From Gammaproteobacteria bacterium (lineage in GTDB: Bacteria; Pseudomonadota; Gammaproteobacteria; HK1), in assembly GCA_022822245.1 (NCBI GenBank), contig JAJECB010000006.1, positions 1 to 9,277 of the forward strand: a DNA stretch of 9,277 nt, given 5' to 3'. Made by a program: the position numbers and the translations under genes. The notes beneath the pieces are model-generated. The model was not told the DNA's origin, did not search any database, and was given only the letters and a program-made list of their open reading frames with translations. Below, in pieces: positions 1 through 8,425 of this stretch (within the stretch, counting starts at the first letter, position 1; each line of letters begins with the position of its first letter).

Positions 1-1
1 A

Positions 2-865
2 GGCAAGGCGCTCGGGCGCGGGCTCGACGCGCTCCTTGGCCCCGGACCGGGGGAGGGCGCCCGGGGCGACCCGGGGCGCGAGATCCCGGTGGAGCTGATC
101 CGCCGGAGCCCGTACCAGCCGCGCCGCAAGCTCGATGCCGACGCGCTGGAGGAGCTCACCCGTTCGGTCCGTGCGCATGGGGTGGTCCAGCCCGTGGTCG
201 TGCGTCCGGCGGGAGAGGAACGCTACGAGCTCGTGGCCGGGGAGCGCCGGTGGCGGGCGGCCCAGGCGGCGGGGCTCGAGACGGTGCCCGCGGTGGTGCG
301 CGAGGTCCCGGACGAGGTGGCCCTCACCATCGCGATCATCGAGAACATCCAGCGCGAGGACCTGACTCCCCTGGAGGAGGCCCGTGGGGTCGCCCGCCTC
401 GTCGAGGAGTTCGCGATGACCCACCGGGAGGTCGCCGAGGCGGTGGGCCGGTCCCGGCCGGCCGTCTCGAACCTGCTCCGGCTGCTCGACCTCAACGAGG
501 ACGTCCGCGACCGGCTCGAGGCAGGCGAGCTCGAGATGGGCCACGCGCGGGCGCTCCTCGGGCTCGCGGGTCCGCGGCAGAGCGAGGCGGCCCGGCTCGT
601 CGCGGACCGAGGCCTCTCGGTGCGCCAGACCGAGGCGCTGGTGCGCCGGTTGCAGAGCGCTCCGGCCGGTGGGGACGAGGAAGAAGCGGCGCGGGACCCG
701 GACGTCGGCCGTCTCGAGACCCGCCTCGCCGACCTCATCGGGAGCGAGGTCAGCATCCGGCACGGCAGGCGGGGCTCGGGAAGCCTCGTCATCCGCTACC
801 ACAGCCTCGACGAGCTCGACGGGATCCTGGAGCGGCTCGACCCGGACCACGCCGCGGAAGAGTAG
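2..865 (+). CDS. parB: Chromosome-partitioning protein ParB, 5'-truncated by the window edge
   Basis: ParB is a CTP-dependent DNA clamp that loads at parS sites near the origin and works with the ParA ATPase to segregate the chromosome. The frame is open from base 2 and already reads the typical ParB N-terminal segment KALGRGLDALLG, so the true start lies a few codons upstream of the window. The GTG at 89 is an internal valine in IPVELIRRSPYQPRR. Of 287 visible residues, the CTP-binding N-domain carries GERRWRA (about 80-86) and ENIQRE (about 114-119). A helix-turn-helix for parS binding lies at about 140-161 (REVAEAVGRSRPAVSNL). A charged linker is followed by a C-terminal dimerisation domain at about 237-279. 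The stop is TAG at 863. The stretch between the N-terminal LGRGLDALLG motif and the CTPase domain is short. The parA partner is expected just upstream but is outside the window. Family assignment is secure. Confidence 0.96.
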   Translation, partial: GKALGRGLDALLGPGPGEGARGDPGREIPVELIRRSPYQPRRKLDADALEELTRSVRAHGVVQPVVVRPAGEERYELVAGERRWRAAQAAGLETVPAVVREVPDEVALTIAIIENIQREDLTPLEEARGVARLVEEFAMTHREVAEAVGRSRPAVSNLLRLLDLNEDVRDRLEAGELEMGHARALLGLAGPRQSEAARLVADRGLSVRQTEALVRRLQSAPAGGDEEEAARDPDVGRLETRLADLIGSEVSIRHGRRGSGSLVIRYHSLDELDGILERLDPDHAAEE

Positions 866-912
866 TCCGCACCGTCGGGAGAGCCGGTATCTGCCGCTCT
901 CGCGACACCGCG

Positions 913-933
913 GGTCGGCGAAGCTCGCCGGCC
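913..933 (+). terminator. Stem-loop after parB, possible weak terminator
   Basis: GGTCGGCGA (913-921) can pair with TCGCCGGCC (925-933) around a 3-nt loop. That gives nine pairs, one of them a G-T wobble. It lies 47 nt after the parB stop and about 90 nt before the atp promoter. The sequence that follows has only scattered T residues (GTGATCCGTTCGTTG), so it lacks the T-run of an intrinsic terminator. It may instead pause transcription, protect the parB mRNA 3' end or be incidental. Termination here is inference. Confidence 0.3.
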
Positions 934-1023
934 GTGATCCGTTCGTTGGCTCCGCCGCCGGCCGAGGACCGCGGTGCCAACCGTGAATCGTCTCGCGGGA
1001 CCGCGGACCGTCCGGGTGAGCCG

Positions 1024-1053
1024 TTGATCGCTGCGGGCGGGGTTGGGTAGAAT
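1024..1053 (+). promoter_or_regulatory. Predicted sigma70-type promoter of the atp operon
   Basis: The -35 candidate TTGATC (1024-1029, four of six consensus bases) is separated by 18 bp from the -10 candidate TAGAAT (1048-1053, five of six). The local AT content of the -10 stands out in this G+C-rich region. Transcription would start near 1060, giving a leader of about 108 nt before the atpI ATG. I see no other comparably good promoter ahead of atpB, atpA or atpD, so this is the likely main operon promoter. Confidence 0.65.
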
Positions 1054-1069
1054 CGCGCTTCCGCCCGAG

Positions 1070-1129
1070 ATGGCGGCGCTCCCCACGGGAGGGTCCCGAA
1101 CCCGAATCCAGGCGCAGCGGAATGGGTGA
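1070..1129 (+). other. Possible 19-codon upstream ORF in the atp leader
   Basis: An ATG at 1070 opens a frame of 19 codons, MAALPTGGSRTRIQAQRNG, ending at TGA 1127-1129. It starts only about 10 nt after the predicted transcription start and has no good ribosome-binding site (only CGAG just before the ATG), so translation is doubtful. Its position is suggestive: the stop abuts the stem-loop and CCTCCC element that could mask the atpI ribosome-binding site. The composition resembles non-coding GC-rich sequence. I cannot tell a real leader peptide from a chance short ORF. Confidence 0.15.
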
Positions 1130-1160
1130 GGGGAGCCTCCCGCTTTGTTTGTAGGGGAGG
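1130..1160 (+). promoter_or_regulatory. atpI ribosome-binding site with alternative pairing partners
   Basis: The atpI Shine-Dalgarno is GGGGAGG (1154-1160), 7 nt before ATG 1168, and this strong match decides the start. CCTCCC (1136-1141) can pair perfectly with GGGAGG (1155-1160) across a 13-nt loop and would hide it. The same TCCC (1138-1141) can instead pair with GGGA (1131-1134) around a 3-nt loop and release it. A further hairpin, CGGGA/TCCCG, lies upstream at 1086-1098. The pairings are read directly from the sequence. A regulatory role is inference. Confidence 0.4.
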
Positions 1161-1167
1161 CGTTGTG

Positions 1168-1581
1168 ATGCGGCGCGGGGCCCCCGGGATGGGGGATGGT
1201 CTGGCACGAGACGTGGTCCGCCTCGCCTCCGCGCAAGCGGCCCTCGCGCTCGCCGCCGCCGCCGCGTTCCTGATCTTTCGGGACGCGGCCGCGGCGGGAG
1301 GGGCGCTCGCCGGCAGCGGCATCGCCCTCGTGCTGACCGCGTTGCACGCGCGCCGCGTCCGGCTCGCGACCCGGGCCACGAGGTCGCGGCCGGGGTCGGA
1401 GACGCTGGTGCTCGGAATCGGGGTGTTCGAGCGCTTCGCGGTGGCCGCGGGGCTGTTCGCACTCGGGATCGGCTACTGGAAGCTTGCTCCGGTGCCGATG
1501 ATCGCGGGGTTTGCGGTGTGCCAGGTCGGCTGGTTCCTCGCCGGGTCGCTGCACCGCCCGGACGGGAGCCCGCGGGCTTGA
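1168..1581 (+). CDS. atpI: ATP synthase accessory protein I (AtpI)
   Basis: AtpI is a small inner-membrane protein encoded first in many atp operons. It is thought to help c-ring assembly or Mg2+ supply and is not part of the finished enzyme. The predicted 137-residue protein has four hydrophobic segments at about 19-37, 42-60, 86-105 and 107-127. The short basic loop 61-75 (ARRVRLATRATRSR) matches the family pattern, as does a third helix starting with a Glu-Arg pair (FERF, 87-90). The sequence is weakly conserved in this family, so position and topology carry much of the call. The start is ATG 1168, preceded by GGGGAGG at 1154-1160. GTG 1165 is an adjacent alternative and ATG 1189 a poorer one. 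The stop TGA at 1579 is 36 nt before atpB. Confidence 0.85.
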   Translation: MRRGAPGMGDGLARDVVRLASAQAALALAAAAAFLIFRDAAAAGGALAGSGIALVLTALHARRVRLATRATRSRPGSETLVLGIGVFERFAVAAGLFALGIGYWKLAPVPMIAGFAVCQVGWFLAGSLHRPDGSPRA

Positions 1582-1590
1582 GCCACCTGA

Positions 1591-2442
<852 letters not shown>

Positions 2443-2479
2443 TCCCCCATCCATCGCGACCTCTGAGGAGACACACATC

Positions 2480-2767
2480 ATGGAGGCAGTCCACATCGCG
2501 TCGATCTACAGCGCCACCGCGATCGGCGTCGGCATCATCCTCGCCGCGGCCGGCTTCGGCTCCGCCCTCGGGTGGGGCCTCATCTGCGGGAAATACATCG
2601 ACGGAATCGCCCGTCAGCCCGAGCTTCGCCCGCAGCTCCTCGTCCAGATGCTCTTCACCGGGGGGCTGATGGAGGCGTTCCCCATGATCGTCCTCGGCAT
2701 CTCGATGTGGCTGATCCTGGCCAACCCCTTCGTCGGGGCGCTCCAGTCCGCGGTCGGCGGCGGATGA
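2480..2767 (+). CDS. atpE: F1Fo ATP synthase subunit c (AtpE), rotor ring
   Basis: Subunit c is a two-helix hairpin that assembles into the proton-driven ring. The 95 residues are a little longer than E. coli (79), with extra residues at both ends. Helix 1 is at about 8-38, the polar loop is ARQPEL (44-49) and helix 2 is at about 53-88. The ion-carrying residue is E65 in GLMEAFPMI, where E. coli has D61. Compared with the Na+-binding c subunit of Ilyobacter (Q32, E65, S66), this protein has W32, E65 and A66, so it should use H+. The glycine pattern of helix 1 is GFGSALGWG (25-33), and C36 replaces a glycine found in E. coli. The start ATG has GAGGAG at 2465-2470, 9 nt upstream, in an A/C-rich unstructured context that suits high translation. 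Confidence 0.97.
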   Translation: MEAVHIASIYSATAIGVGIILAAAGFGSALGWGLICGKYIDGIARQPELRPQLLVQMLFTGGLMEAFPMIVLGISMWLILANPFVGALQSAVGGG

Positions 2768-2770
2768 GGC

Positions 2771-2819
2771 GGGCCCGGATCGGACCCATGAGCAAACGAG
2801 CCTCCGCTCGCGGAGGAGG
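2771..2819 (+). promoter_or_regulatory. atpE-atpF intercistronic hairpins overlapping the atpF ribosome-binding site
   Basis: Three structures fit in the 61-nt gap. First, an imperfect hairpin directly after atpE pairs GGGcCCG (2771-2777) with CGGaCCC (2781-2787). Second, CCTCCG (2801-2806) pairs perfectly with CGGAGG (2811-2816) around CTCG, and this takes in half of the atpF Shine-Dalgarno GGAGGAGG (2812-2819). Third, CGAGC (2797-2801) pairs with GCTCG (2806-2810) around CTCC, which excludes the second hairpin and leaves the Shine-Dalgarno free. The pairings are observed. A role in lowering b relative to c, or in stabilising atpE mRNA, is inference. Confidence 0.45.
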
Positions 2820-2828
2820 GGGACGACG

Positions 2829-3299
2829 GTGAACGTGACGGCCACTCTGTTCGGGCAGATGGGCACCTTCCTGGTGCTCGTGCTGTTCGTGATGAAGTTC
2901 CTCTGGAAGCCGATCCTCAATGCGCTCGAGGATCGTCGAGCCCGGATCGCGGAGGGTCTCGCCGCGGCCGAGCAGGGCCACGAGAGCCAGGCCCGCGCCG
3001 AGGAGCAGGCGGCGGAGCTGCTGAAGGATGCACGCGAGCAGGCGGGCGACATCATCTCCCAGGCGCAGCGGCGCGGCGCCGAGATCGTGGAGGAGTCGAA
3101 GGCGGCGGCCCGCACCGAGGGCGAGCGGCTCCTCGTCGCGGCGCGGGCCGAGATCGACCAGGAGTCCTTGCGGGCGCGCGAGGCGCTGCGGAAGGAGGTG
3201 GGTCTCATCGCGCTCGCCGGGGCGGAACGCCTGCTCCGGCGCGAGGTGGACGCAGGGCAGCACGCGGAGCTGCTCGGCCAGCTCGCCGAGGAGCTCTAG
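2829..3299 (+). CDS. atpF: F1Fo ATP synthase subunit b (AtpF), peripheral stalk
   Basis: Subunit b dimerises to form the stator stalk that holds the F1 head against rotation. The 156-residue protein has exactly the E. coli length and aligns without gaps. One N-terminal membrane helix (about 5-25, [19 protein letters not shown]) is followed by a cytoplasmic tail rich in Ala, Glu and Arg that will form the long right-handed coiled coil. R36 in [12 protein letters not shown] matches the conserved E. coli R36. The C-terminal [10 protein letters not shown] segment matches the delta-contacting end. The start is GTG 2829, supported by GGAGGAGG at 2812-2819 and by the conserved N-terminus [10 protein letters not shown]. 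The Shine-Dalgarno lies in a potential hairpin. The stop TAG at 3297 is 16 nt before atpH. Confidence 0.97.
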   Translation: MNVTATLFGQMGTFLVLVLFVMKFLWKPILNALEDRRARIAEGLAAAEQGHESQARAEEQAAELLKDAREQAGDIISQAQRRGAEIVEESKAAARTEGERLLVAARAEIDQESLRAREALRKEVGLIALAGAERLLRREVDAGQHAELLGQLAEEL

Positions 3300-3315
3300 G
3301 CGAGGAAGCACGGCG

Positions 3316-3855
3316 ATGGCGATGGACGACGCGATTACCCTGGCCCGGCCGTACGCCCAGGCGGCGTACCGCCAGGCGGAGCGCGAGAGCGCGGTGGACA
3401 CGTGGTCCGAGGGAATGGATCTGCTCGCGGCGGTGACCGGAGACCCGGAGCTCGCGAAGCTGCTTGCCGACCCGCGGGTCCCCGCGGACCGGGTGACCGA
3501 CCTCGTCCTCGATGTTTGCGGGGACGGGTTCTCCCCCACCATGGCCAACTTCGTCCGGGTCCTCGGGGAAGGGCGGCGCCTCGGGCTCGGCCCCGAGATC
3601 GCACGGCTCTTCGAGGCGGAGCGGAGCCGGCGGGCAGGGCGGAGCGCGGTCGAGATCGTCTCCGCCTACGAGCTCGATCCGCCCCAGGTCGAGCTGCTCG
3701 CCCAGGCGATCGGACGGCGCCTCGGGCGCGAGATCACTCTCGAGACCGCGGTCGACGACTCGCTCATCGGCGGGGTCGTGATCCGGGTTGGCGACTCCGT
3801 CATCGACGCGTCGCTCGCTGGGCGGCTGCGCGAGCTTGCCCAGGACCTCGTCTGA
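3316..3855 (+). CDS. atpH: F1Fo ATP synthase subunit delta (AtpH)
   Basis: Delta sits on top of the F1 head and links it to the b dimer. The predicted 179 residues compare with 177 in E. coli. The N-terminal helical domain begins ITLARPYAQAAY, matching E. coli ITVARPYAKAAF. The C-terminal domain contains ISAA-like VSAYELD and the signature GGVVIRVGDSVIDASLAGRLREL (about 152-174). The start ATG 3316 has GAGGAAG (3302-3308) 7 nt upstream. ATG 3322 is possible but spaced less well. The reading frame stays open upstream to about 3028 through atpF, but that extension is out of frame with b and unlike delta, so it is not used. A strong hairpin follows the TGA stop at 3853. Confidence 0.96.
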   Translation: MAMDDAITLARPYAQAAYRQAERESAVDTWSEGMDLLAAVTGDPELAKLLADPRVPADRVTDLVLDVCGDGFSPTMANFVRVLGEGRRLGLGPEIARLFEAERSRRAGRSAVEIVSAYELDPPQVELLAQAIGRRLGREITLETAVDDSLIGGVVIRVGDSVIDASLAGRLRELAQDLV

Positions 3856-3860
3856 ATCTC

Positions 3861-3898
3861 TTCCCGGCGCCGCTGCGGTGCGCCGGAGCGGCCGGGAA
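3861..3898 (+). promoter_or_regulatory. Strong hairpin between atpH and atpA
   Basis: TTCCCGG (3861-3867) pairs with CCGGGAA (3892-3898), and CCGCT (3870-3874) pairs with AGCGG (3887-3891). This makes a 12-bp stem with a 2-nt bulge (3868-3869). It continues past a G/G mismatch as CGG/CCG (3876-3878 with 3883-3885) closing a TGCG loop. It is followed by AACGC and not a T-run, so it is not an intrinsic terminator. It ends 27 nt before the atpA ATG, leaving the GGAGCAGG ribosome-binding region (3909-3916) outside. A likely role is mRNA processing or protection of the 5' end of the alpha message, which is inference. Confidence 0.6.
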
Positions 3899-3925
3899 AC
3901 GCAACTGCGGAGCAGGTAGCAAGTA

Positions 3926-5467
3926 ATGAAGCTTAGCGCGACGGAAATCAGCGAACTCATCCGCGAGCGGATCGAGACCTTCGAGATCCGGACCGAGACC
4001 CGGACCGAAGGGAGCGTCGTGACCCTGACGGACGGGATCGCCCGCGTTCACGGCCTGAGCGACGTGATGCAGGGCGAGATGATCGAGTTTCCCGGCAACA
4101 CCTACGGCCTCGCGCTCAACCTGGAGCGCGACTCGGTGGGGGCGGTCGTGCTCGGGGACTACAAGCACATCTCCGAGGGTGACGTGGTGCGGTGCACCGG
4201 ACGGATCCTCGAGGTCCCGGTGGGGCGGGGAGTGCTCGGACGGGTGGTCAATTCTCTCGGCGAGCCCATCGACGGGCGGGGGCCCATCGAGACGGAAGCC
4301 CGCCTCCCCATCGAGCAGATCGCCCCCGGGGTCATTACCCGCCAGTCGGTCGGGCAGCCGGTGCAGACCGGGCTCAAGTCGATCGACGCGATGATCCCGA
4401 TCGGCCGCGGCCAGCGCGAGCTCATCATCGGCGACCGGCAGACCGGGAAGACCGCGGTCGCGATCGACACCATCATCAATCAGAAGGGCTCGGGCATCAA
4501 GTGCATCTACGTCGCCATCGGGCAAAAGAACTCCTCGATCGCGGCCGTGGTCCGCCGGCTCGAAGAGCATGACGCGATGGAGCACACGGTGGTGGTGGCC
4601 GCCCCCGCCGCGGAGTCGGCCGCGATGCAGTACATCGCGCCCTACAGCGGCTGCGTGATGGGCGAGTACTTCCGCGACCGGGGAGAGGACGCGCTCATCA
4701 TCTACGACGACCTCACCAAGCAGGCATGGGCGTACCGCCAGATCTCGCTGCTGCTCCGCCGGCCGCCGGGGCGCGAGGCGTACCCCGGGGACGTGTTCTA
4801 CCTGCACTCGCGCCTGCTCGAACGGGCCGCGCGCATCAACGCGAACGAGGTCGAGCGGCGCACGAACGGAGAGGTGAAGGAGCGGACCGGCTCGCTCACC
4901 GCTCTTCCGATCATCGAGACCCAGGCGGGCGACGTGTCGGCGTTCGTGCCGACGAACGTCATCTCCATCACCGACGGGCAGATCTTCCTCGAGACGGACC
5001 TGTTCAACGCCGGCATCCGTCCGGCCGTGAACGCCGGGCTCTCCGTGTCGCGGGTGGGGGGGGCGGCCCAGACCACCATCATCCGCAAGCTCGGCGGCGG
5101 GGTGCGCCTCGCCCTCGCCCAGTACCGAGAGCTCGCGGCGTTCGCCCAGTTCGCCTCCGACCTCGACGAGGCGACGCGCCGGCAGCTCGAGCGCGGGCAG
5201 CGGGTCATGGAGATGATGAAGCAGATGCAGTACGCGCCGATGAGCATCTCGGAGATGGCCGTCAGCCTCTTCGCGGTGGACCGGGGCTATCTCGACGACC
5301 TCCCCCTCGAGAAGATCGCGGGCTTCGAGGCCGCCCTCCACAGCTACATGCACGCCGAGCACGGAGAGCTCATGGGCACGATCGACGCGACCGCGGACTT
5401 CAACGACGAGATCGAGGCGGGGCTCACCGGGGCCGTCGACAGCTTCAAGTCGACCCAGGCCTGGTAG
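3926..5467 (+). CDS. atpA: F1Fo ATP synthase subunit alpha (AtpA)
   Basis: Alpha forms the alpha3beta3 hexamer with beta, binds non-catalytic nucleotide and supplies the arginine finger. The 513 residues equal the E. coli length. The order is an N-terminal beta-barrel (about 25-95), nucleotide-binding domain (about 96-380) and helical C-domain (about 381-513). The P-loop is GDRQTGKT (169-176, K175). The arginine finger is R376 in [21 protein letters not shown] (256-265) is the Walker B strand, and the [19 protein letters not shown] stretch (388-406) is family-typical. The start ATG 3926 has GGAGCAGG at 3909-3916, 9 nt upstream, and the N-terminus [16 protein letters not shown] matches the delta-binding segment of alpha. 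It is intact, with all key residues present. It lies 70 nt after atpH and 68 nt before atpG. Confidence 0.99.
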   Translation: MKLSATEISELIRERIETFEIRTETRTEGSVVTLTDGIARVHGLSDVMQGEMIEFPGNTYGLALNLERDSVGAVVLGDYKHISEGDVVRCTGRILEVPVGRGVLGRVVNSLGEPIDGRGPIETEARLPIEQIAPGVITRQSVGQPVQTGLKSIDAMIPIGRGQRELIIGDRQTGKTAVAIDTIINQKGSGIKCIYVAIGQKNSSIAAVVRRLEEHDAMEHTVVVAAPAAESAAMQYIAPYSGCVMGEYFRDRGEDALIIYDDLTKQAWAYRQISLLLRRPPGREAYPGDVFYLHSRLLERAARINANEVERRTNGEVKERTGSLTALPIIETQAGDVSAFVPTNVISITDGQIFLETDLFNAGIRPAVNAGLSVSRVGGAAQTTIIRKLGGGVRLALAQYRELAAFAQFASDLDEATRRQLERGQRVMEMMKQMQYAPMSISEMAVSLFAVDRGYLDDLPLEKIAGFEAALHSYMHAEHGELMGTIDATADFNDEIEAGLTGAVDSFKSTQAW

Positions 5468-5502
5468 GCGGGACGGCGGGCGCGACCGCAGATCGGGGAC
5501 GA

Positions 5503-5529
5503 GAACGGGGAACGGGAACCGAATCGGGA
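5503..5529 (+). repeat. Short GAACGGG repeats ahead of atpG
   Basis: GAACGGG occurs twice head to tail (5503-5509, 5510-5516), followed by the related GAATCGGG (5521-5528). The tract is purine-rich and holds several weak Shine-Dalgarno-like GGGGA/GGGA groups. The last, GGGA at 5526-5529, is 6 nt from the atpG ATG. No full GGAGG is present. The repeat is too short to be a mobile or recombination element. It probably serves as a low-strength, unstructured ribosome landing region. Confidence 0.4.
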
Positions 5530-5535
5530 TTCGAC

Positions 5536-6396
5536 ATGGCTGCCGCGAAGGAAATCCGGACCAAGATCAAGAGCATCGCGAATACGCAGAAGATCACGCG
5601 GGCGATGGAGATGGTGGCCGCGAGCAAGATGCGGCGAGCCCTCGAACGCCGGAACGCGGCCCGGCCCTACGCCCTCAAGATGCGCCAGGTCATCGCCCAC
5701 ATCGCCCAGGCCCACTCCGAGTACCGGCACCCGTTCATGGCCGAGCGCGAGCCGAAGCGGGTCGGGGTGCTCCTCGTATCGACCGACCGGGGCCTCTGCG
5801 GGGGGCTCAACTCCAACCTGTTCCGAAGCCTCCTCCGGGAGATGGAGGGATGGAGCGAGTCGGGGCTCGAGCTCGACGCGTGCGTCATCGGCAACAAGGG
5901 CTCGATGTTCCTCCGCCGCCTCGGGGCGAACGTGGTCGGACAGGCGACCCACGTCGGGGACGAGCCCCACATCGCGGATCTGGTCGGGGTGGTCAGGGTG
6001 CTGCTCGCCGCCTACGAGGAAGGGCGGCTCGACCGGGTCTACATGGCCTACAACGACTTCGTGAACTCGATGACCCAGCGGCCCCGCATCGAGCGGTTGC
6101 TGCCCTTCGTGCCCGCCGGGGAGGAGACCCTCGACGTCTACTGGGACTACCTCTACGAGCCCGGTGCGCCGGAGGTGCTGGACCGGGTGTTCGTCCGGTA
6201 CATCGAGTCCCTCGTGTACCAGGCGGTCATGGAGAACGGGGCGAGCGAGCAGGCGGCCCGGATGGTGGCGATGAAGGCCGCGACGGACAACGCGGGCACG
6301 CTCATCGACGAGCTGCAGCTCGCCTACAACAAGGCCCGCCAGGCCGCCATCACCCAGGAGATCTCGGAGATCGTGGGCGGCGCGGCCGCAGTCTGA
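5536..6396 (+). CDS. atpG: F1Fo ATP synthase subunit gamma (AtpG), central shaft
   Basis: Gamma is the rotating shaft inside alpha3beta3 and couples c-ring rotation to catalysis. The 286 residues compare with 287 in E. coli. The N-terminal coiled-coil helix begins [20 protein letters not shown] and continues [14 protein letters not shown]. The central Rossmann-like part has [11 protein letters not shown] (about 81-91). The C-terminal helix contains [30 protein letters not shown] (about 249-278), the signature of the family. There is no chloroplast-type regulatory cysteine insertion. The start ATG 5536 is fixed by the conserved N-terminus; the ribosome-binding site is weak. The same frame is open upstream into atpA, but that part is not gamma. 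It lies 68 nt after atpA and 74 nt before atpD. Confidence 0.98.
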   Translation: MAAAKEIRTKIKSIANTQKITRAMEMVAASKMRRALERRNAARPYALKMRQVIAHIAQAHSEYRHPFMAEREPKRVGVLLVSTDRGLCGGLNSNLFRSLLREMEGWSESGLELDACVIGNKGSMFLRRLGANVVGQATHVGDEPHIADLVGVVRVLLAAYEEGRLDRVYMAYNDFVNSMTQRPRIERLLPFVPAGEETLDVYWDYLYEPGAPEVLDRVFVRYIESLVYQAVMENGASEQAARMVAMKAATDNAGTLIDELQLAYNKARQAAITQEISEIVGGAAAV

Positions 6397-6419
6397 GCCG
6401 AGGCGCGCGAGCGACGTAA

Positions 6420-7847
<1,428 letters not shown>

Positions 7848-7890
7848 GCCCGGACCCTCGCGGATCCGGCGGGAGAGGGAGGCGACGGCG

Positions 7891-8313
7891 ATGACCACCC
7901 GGCTCGACGTGGTGAGCGCGGAGCGCGAGATCTTCTCCGGCGACGTGGAGATGGTGTTCGCCCCGGCCGTCGAGGGAGAGGTCGGCATCATGCCCGGGCA
8001 CAGCGCCCTCATCACCACCCTCGCGCCGGGAGAGGTGCGGGCGGTCGTTCCGGGGGGCGAGGAGGAGTCGTTCTACGTGTCGGGCGGTATCCTCGAGGTG
8101 CAGCCCCACCTGGTGACGGTGCTCACCGACACCGCGCTTCGGGCCGAAGACGTCGACGAGGCGGCCGCCGCGGCCGCCAAGGAGCAGGCGGAGCAGGCCC
8201 TTCACGACCGGCAGGCACAGATCGACTACGCGAAGGCCCGGGCCGAGCTTGCCCAGGCGGTGGCGCAGCTTCGGACCCTGGAGCGGATGCGCCGCCGCTC
8301 CGGACGGGCCTGA
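7891..8313 (+). CDS. atpC: F1Fo ATP synthase subunit epsilon (AtpC)
   Basis: Epsilon joins gamma to the c-ring and inhibits ATP hydrolysis when its C-terminal helices extend. The 140 residues match the E. coli length (139). The N-terminal beta-sandwich (about 1-86) contains the conserved VEGEVGIMPGHSALITTL segment and the FYVSGGILEVQPHLVTVL strands. The C-terminal two-helix domain (about 90-135, DVDEAAAAAAKEQAEQAL and onwards) is full length, so inhibition is structurally possible. The start ATG 7891 has GGGAGG (7877-7882) 8 nt upstream. It lies 43 nt after atpD and ends the atp genes. The 112-nt gap after it has stem-loops but no clear terminator. Confidence 0.97.
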   Translation: MTTRLDVVSAEREIFSGDVEMVFAPAVEGEVGIMPGHSALITTLAPGEVRAVVPGGEEESFYVSGGILEVQPHLVTVLTDTALRAEDVDEAAAAAAKEQAEQALHDRQAQIDYAKARAELAQAVAQLRTLERMRRRSGRA

Positions 8314-8316
8314 GGC

Positions 8317-8357
8317 GAGGCCAGGGGGCCTCCGTCGGCCGCCGCAAGCCGCGGCCG
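8317..8357 (+). terminator. Two stem-loops after atpC, weak or partial terminator
   Basis: GAGGCC (8317-8322) pairs with GGCCTC (8327-8332) around AGGG. CGGCCGC (8336-8342) pairs with GCGGCCG (8351-8357) around an 8-nt loop, with GCCGC/GCGGC as a shorter alternative. They follow the atpC stop by only a few nucleotides. No T-run follows either one, so a standard intrinsic terminator is not supported. They may protect the 3' end of atp mRNA while letting some transcription enter glmU. I see no good separate glmU promoter in 8358-8406. Confidence 0.35.
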
Positions 8358-8425
8358 CCGCCAACGGGAGGGGACTCGTTCGCGGCGCCGCATCCGGCAT
8401 TGCATCGGAGGGGAGGGAGCCGCGC

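Larger units (their letters stand above)
866..1167. other. Intergenic region and atp leader between parB and atpI
   Basis: This is the only gap of about 300 bases. I see no convincing protein gene in it beyond a possible 19-codon leader ORF. It contains a stem-loop downstream of parB (913-933), a sigma70-like promoter (1024-1053) and a G/C-rich leader with several short hairpins ahead of atpI. The heptamer ACCGCGG occurs three times (907-913, 968-974, 1000-1006) upstream of the promoter. No parS-like palindrome of the TGTTTCACGTGAAACA type is visible. Confidence 0.7.

Noticed and set aside
89..865. ParB starting at GTG 89
   Set aside because: The same frame upstream encodes the conserved ParB N-terminal segment KALGRGLDALLG, so GTG 89 is an internal codon and the gene is cut by the window edge.
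866..1060. parS centromere site next to parB
   Set aside because: No sequence close to the TGTTTCACGTGAAACA palindrome is present in the gap.
1126..1167. AtpI starting at GTG 1126
   Set aside because: It has no suitable ribosome-binding site and would place the strong GGGGAGG inside the gene. ATG 1168 fits spacing and family length.
2480..2767. Na+-driven ATP synthase suggested by Glu in subunit c
   Set aside because: The other Na+ ligands are missing (W32 instead of Gln, A66 instead of Ser). Glu alone is also common in H+-type rings.
3028..3315. N-terminal extension of AtpH back to 3028
   Set aside because: The extension overlaps atpF in another frame and has no resemblance to delta. ATG 3316 has a good ribosome-binding site and gives the normal length.
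3861..3898. Intrinsic terminator between atpH and atpA
   Set aside because: The stem is strong but is followed by AACGC with no T-run, and essential operon genes continue downstream.
3800..5362. Long minus-strand open frame opposite atpA (520 codons)
   Set aside because: It is a shadow of atpA, with biased composition, no ribosome-binding site and no family resemblance.
4726..5535. N-terminal extension of AtpG back into atpA, as a fusion-like protein
   Set aside because: The extra part is a frame-shadow of atpA. Gamma begins at ATG 5536 with its conserved N-terminus.
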